Source: XYD1-FULL-39-28 sp964539855
GTDB taxonomy: Bacteria; Patescibacteriota; Minisyncoccia; Minisyncoccales; Staskawiczbacteraceae
NCBI GenBank assembly: GCA_964539855.1
Contig: CAZIJR010000031.1
Span: 1 to 6,419 of the forward strand
Length of the DNA stretch: 6,419 nucleotides
Reading direction: 5' to 3'
Made by a program: the position numbers and the translations under genes. The first letter of the stretch is position 1. The number at the start of each line of letters is the position of its first letter. Below the pieces are notes generated by a model. It saw only the letters and a program-made list of their open reading frames with translations, ran no database searches and was not told the DNA's origin. This document shows, one piece after another, positions 4,522 to 6,419 of this stretch.

Positions 4522-5679
4522 TTATTCTTGCGCCTCCGCGTTTTTTATCAGCGCCTCTTGAGTATAAATATTAGATGGACTCCAGAGCATATAACCAACA
4601 TAATTTTCTTTTAACGAATCTTGTGTAGCTTTAATCTCCTGTTTTACCATTTCTGATGTGTAATTTGCTCCCATGTCAAAATCCTGAAGCCACGGCCTTA
4701 ATTTAGATAATTGGTTTGAAAGAGCGCTTTCTCTCGCCATAGCACTATCCAATGAATATTTTATTACTTCATAAGGATGCTCGGCCGGATTTAAAAATCC
4801 TATAAATCCACTTGCGTAATGCGAAGGATAAACCATAGGACACACATAATCAAAACTTTCAAAGGCATGTTCAAGAATTTGCCCAATACCCATGTCGTCT
4901 GAATTTACTGTAGTAAGCCCAAATAAATCAACTGATATTTTGTCATTAGGAAGCCCTGCTCTCACATATTGGAAAAACTCTTTTATCACCTCTGCCATTG
5001 GGATGTTCTGGTCCCAAACAGGGAATCCTGCTACTGACATATTGCCGTCAGAAGGAAATCTTACATAGTCGAAATTAACCTCATCAAACCCGTGGTAAAA
5101 TACATCTTTCGCTAAGTTGATATTATAATCCCACACATCTTTTGAAGCGGGATCCATCCAGCTTAGACCCTTATTGTCCTGCCACAACCCTTTTGTTTCT
5201 TCATTATAAACAGCTAGTTCTGGCCTAGCTGCGGCCAAAATAGGATCTTCAAAAACGCTTATCCTGGCTATTGCATAAATGTTTTTAGCGTGCAAAAACC
5301 TCACCAAAGAATCGATGTCAGCAATTGCTCCAGAATTATAAGAAACTAACCCTGAATAATCTTTTATATCAATCACAACCGCATTTATCTCTGTATTTTC
5401 AAACAAACTACTCAAATAGTTTAAATATTTTTTAGAACCAGCAGACCATCCAGTCAAATAAACAGCCCTTACAATTTCAGGGGGATTTTCTAGTTTTGTG
5501 GGAGATGGGGGAGACAATGGCGGTTCAGGTTCGGTGTGCAAAACAGATTTTTCTTCAATCTCCGTAAAAACTAAAGTTTGGGTGCTACCCGTGCCCTGCA
5601 CAAAAAAAACACTTACTGCTATCAAAAATATTATTGCCAAAAAAATAACAAATAAATCCCTTTTTCTAAAAAACTCCAT
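4522..5679 (-). CDS. Membrane-anchored putative glycoside hydrolase, DUF4015 type (385 aa)
   Basis: Residues 9-28 form a single N-terminal transmembrane anchor after a basic MEFFRKRD start, followed by a polar and Pro-rich linker (about 30-67, PEPPLSPPSP). The remainder looks like the TIM-barrel DUF4015/putative glycoside hydrolase family. It shows RAVYLTGWSAGS (71-82), an INAVVIDIKDYSG strand (98-110), a YAIARISVFEDP strand (135-146), WMDPASKDVWDYN (174-186) and the family hallmark GFDEVNFDYVRFPSDG (197-212). Acidic residues D104, D107, E200 and D204 are candidate active-site positions, but neither activity nor substrate is established for the family. The catalytic part should lie outside the membrane and might act on cell-surface polysaccharide, which is inference. 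The gene starts 6 nt after the cupin stop with only a weak GAG upstream, so the two are probably cotranscribed. Confidence 0.85.
   Translation of the reverse strand: MEFFRKRDLFVIFLAIIFLIAVSVFFVQGTGSTQTLVFTEIEEKSVLHTEPEPPLSPPSPTKLENPPEIVRAVYLTGWSAGSKKYLNYLSSLFENTEINAVVIDIKDYSGLVSYNSGAIADIDSLVRFLHAKNIYAIARISVFEDPILAAARPELAVYNEETKGLWQDNKGLSWMDPASKDVWDYNINLAKDVFYHGFDEVNFDYVRFPSDGNMSVAGFPVWDQNIPMAEVIKEFFQYVRAGLPNDKISVDLFGLTTVNSDDMGIGQILEHAFESFDYVCPMVYPSHYASGFIGFLNPAEHPYEVIKYSLDSAMARESALSNQLSKLRPWLQDFDMGANYTSEMVKQEIKATQDSLKENYVGYMLWSPSNIYTQEALIKNAEAQE
4529..4546 (+). terminator. Weak terminator-like hairpin after the protease gene
   Basis: TGCG-CCTC-CGCG forms a 4-bp stem (one T-G wobble) directly followed by six T, 11 nt after the protease stop codon and inside the end of the convergent hydrolase gene. 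The stem is short, so this is tentative. Confidence 0.3.
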
Positions 5680-5685
5680 TTTATT

Positions 5686-6084
5686 TTACTCGGTTGTTTT
5701 GCCGTCAAATTCTTCTTCGCTAGCTTCAGCTTCTGCTTTTGTAGCTCTTAATATTCCGTCTTTATGATGCGCCGGAGAATAAATAGTATATAAACTCAAT
5801 CTTTCTGTGTCAGAAGTATTTATTATGTTGTGCTCTGAACCCGCCGGAACCACAATAGCTGAACCATCTTCCAGCTTATATTCATTACCATCAATAATGC
5901 ATTTACCCTCTCCTTTTTCAATTCTGAAAAACTGGTCATTGTCTTCATGTACTTCTGATCCAATATCCTCCTTTGGTGCCAAGCTCATCAGTACCAACTG
6001 GCTATGTTTTGAAGTGTATAAAACTTTTCTAAAGTTCTCGTTCTCTAAGGTGTCTTTTTCTATGTTTGAATAAAATCCTTTCAT
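5686..6084 (-). CDS. Single-domain cupin protein (132 aa)
   Basis: This is a small beta-barrel cupin of the type annotated as mannose-6-phosphate isomerase-like. Motif 1 is GSEVHEDNDQFFRIEKGEG (42-60), with H46, D48 or D50 and Q51 as likely metal ligands. Motif 2 is GSAIVVPAGSEHNIIN (74-89), with H85. The C-terminal tail YSPAHHKDG...EEEFDGKTTE matches a common bacterial cupin subfamily whose substrate is not known. The protein lacks an anchor and should be cytoplasmic. An in-frame ATG at 6150 would translate tRNA-His (MEESSRVRIPLVPHL) and is rejected. ATG at 6082-6084 gives the family N-terminus MKGFYSNIE. No Shine-Dalgarno sequence precedes it. The gene follows tRNA-His by 27 nt and is followed 6 nt later by the hydrolase gene, so one transcript from the tRNA-Arg(TCT) promoter is likely. 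Confidence 0.9.
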   Translation of the reverse strand: MKGFYSNIEKDTLENENFRKVLYTSKHSQLVLMSLAPKEDIGSEVHEDNDQFFRIEKGEGKCIIDGNEYKLEDGSAIVVPAGSEHNIINTSDTERLSLYTIYSPAHHKDGILRATKAEAEASEEEFDGKTTE

Positions 6085-6111
6085 AATATTTTTATTTAAT
6101 AATATTAAGTG

Positions 6112-6183
6112 GGGGACTAACGGGATTCGCACCCGTGATGACTCTTCCACAGAGAGTTGTGTTACTGCTACACCATAGTCCCC
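6112..6183 (-). tRNA. tRNA-His (anticodon GTG)
   Basis: On the minus strand GGGGACTA pairs with TAGTCCCC. Its first pair is read as the His-specific G-1:C73, giving a 7-bp acceptor plus the extra G. The D-stem is GTGT/ACAC, and the anticodon stem ACTCT/AGAGT encloses CTGTGGA, giving anticodon GTG. The T-stem ACGGG/CCCGT encloses TGCGAAT, with G instead of the usual T at position 55. The following bases are CAC, so CCA is not encoded. The gene lies 5 nt after tRNA-Arg(TCT) and 27 nt before the cupin gene. Confidence 0.96.
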
Positions 6184-6188
6184 ATATG

Positions 6189-6260
6189 TGCCCTCGGCAG
6201 GAATCGAACCTGCAACCAGAACTTAGAAGGTTCTTGTTATATCCATTTAACTACGAGGGC
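6189..6260 (-). tRNA. tRNA-Arg (anticodon TCT)
   Basis: The minus strand folds as a 72-nt tRNA. The acceptor stem GCCCTCG/CGAGGGC is perfect, the anticodon stem AGAAC/GTTCT encloses CTTCTAA (anticodon TCT), and the T-stem GCAGG/CCTGC encloses TTCGATT. The discriminator is A. The following bases are CAT, so CCA is not encoded. It is the first gene of the leftward unit that continues through tRNA-His, the cupin gene and the hydrolase gene. With tRNA-Arg(CCT) it covers the AGA/AGG box. Confidence 0.97.
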
Positions 6261-6272
6261 TTTTATACTTAA

Positions 6273-6302
6273 TATCCTAACATAATTTTTACCCTTTGAC
6301 AA
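6273..6302 (-). promoter_or_regulatory. Promoter of tRNA-Arg(TCT)-tRNA-His-cupin-hydrolase unit
   Basis: On the minus strand TTGTCA (6297-6302; 5 of 6 consensus bases) is followed by 17 bases and TAGGAT (6274-6279), which has an extended TGT directly upstream. The predicted start is near 6267, seven bases before the tRNA. The -35 overlaps that of the divergent tRNA-Pro promoter. Confidence 0.65.
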
Positions 6303-6324
6303 TATGCATTTTTTCGGTTATTAT
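6296..6324 (+). promoter_or_regulatory. Promoter of tRNA-Pro
   Basis: A perfect -35 TTGACA (6296-6301), a 17-base spacer and TATTAT (6319-6324) give a predicted start near 6331, about 13 nt before tRNA-Pro. This is the strongest canonical promoter in the window. Confidence 0.8.
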
Positions 6325-6343
6325 CTAATTATATTTAGCATTC

Positions 6344-6417
6344 CGGGGTGTCGTATAGTGGTAGTATAAACGCTTTGGGAGCGTTTGGTCTGAGTTCGAT
6401 TCTCAGCACCCCGACCA
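6344..6417 (+). tRNA. tRNA-Pro (anticodon TGG), CCA encoded
   Basis: The acceptor CGGGGTG/CACCCCG is perfect, with the C1-G72 pair typical of bacterial Pro. The anticodon stem AACGC/GCGTT encloses TTTGGGA, giving anticodon TGG with G37. The T-stem CTGAG/CTCAG encloses TTCGATT. The discriminator A (6414) is followed by CCA at 6415-6417, the only encoded CCA among the seven tRNA genes here. It is the first gene of a rightward unit that leaves the window. Confidence 0.97.
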
Positions 6418-6419
6418 CG

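Noticed and set aside
6084..6108. AT-only hairpin TAATATT/AATATTA just before the cupin start
   Set aside because: The stem contains only A-U pairs with a long loop, expected by chance in such AT-rich spacer.
6085..6150. Longer cupin start at 6150 (22 extra residues)
   Set aside because: The added residues are a translation of the tRNA-His gene and the spacer. The family N-terminus begins at the ATG at 6084.

Overview
This window looks like an ordinary, compact housekeeping stretch of an AT-rich bacterial chromosome. The most likely source is a Candidate Phyla Radiation (Patescibacteria, Parcubacteria-like) genome. That assignment is inference. It rests on a very short IF-2 with almost no N-terminal extension, mostly absent Shine-Dalgarno sequences, tRNA genes that mostly lack an encoded CCA, a GC-rich palindromic repeat that reads as a CLPVGRP peptide tail, and a DUF4446 protein beside infB. 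No mobile element, CRISPR array, phage gene or rRNA was seen.

Layout. From about 3460 down to 53 nearly everything reads on the minus strand: tRNA-Arg(CCT), a small HxHH membrane protein closed by a clear terminator, then tRNA-Ser(CGA), a DUF4446 membrane-anchored protein, infB, rbfA, tRNA-Cys(GCA) and tRNA-Leu(TAA). A single plus-strand gene, an HtrA/Deg-like serine protease without signal peptide (3498-4517), diverges from tRNA-Arg(CCT) and converges on a membrane-anchored putative glycoside hydrolase (4522-5679). The hydrolase lies in a minus-strand unit that runs tRNA-Arg(TCT), tRNA-His(GTG), cupin, hydrolase. tRNA-Pro(TGG) diverges rightward at the right edge.

How the parts fit. IF-2 and RbfA form the common bacterial translation-initiation/30S-maturation gene pair and are tightly packed: one base separates them, and the rbfA ribosome binding site lies inside infB. 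Seven tRNA genes of six isotypes (two are Arg) are interspersed with the protein genes and probably share transcripts with several of them. The protease, cupin and glycoside hydrolase have recognisable folds, but their substrates cannot be read from the sequence.

The most interesting signals are regulatory. Two divergent promoter pairs share core elements: one shares the -35 box and the other the -10 box. A nearly identical 14-base extended -10 element precedes both tRNA-Arg genes. Two convergent genes appear to carry their terminators inside each other's coding ends. Hairpins cluster at the start of infB. The C2 domain of IF-2 has lost two usually conserved cysteines. I did not find a clearly new multi-gene system. 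There is no gene-free stretch longer than about 300 bases.
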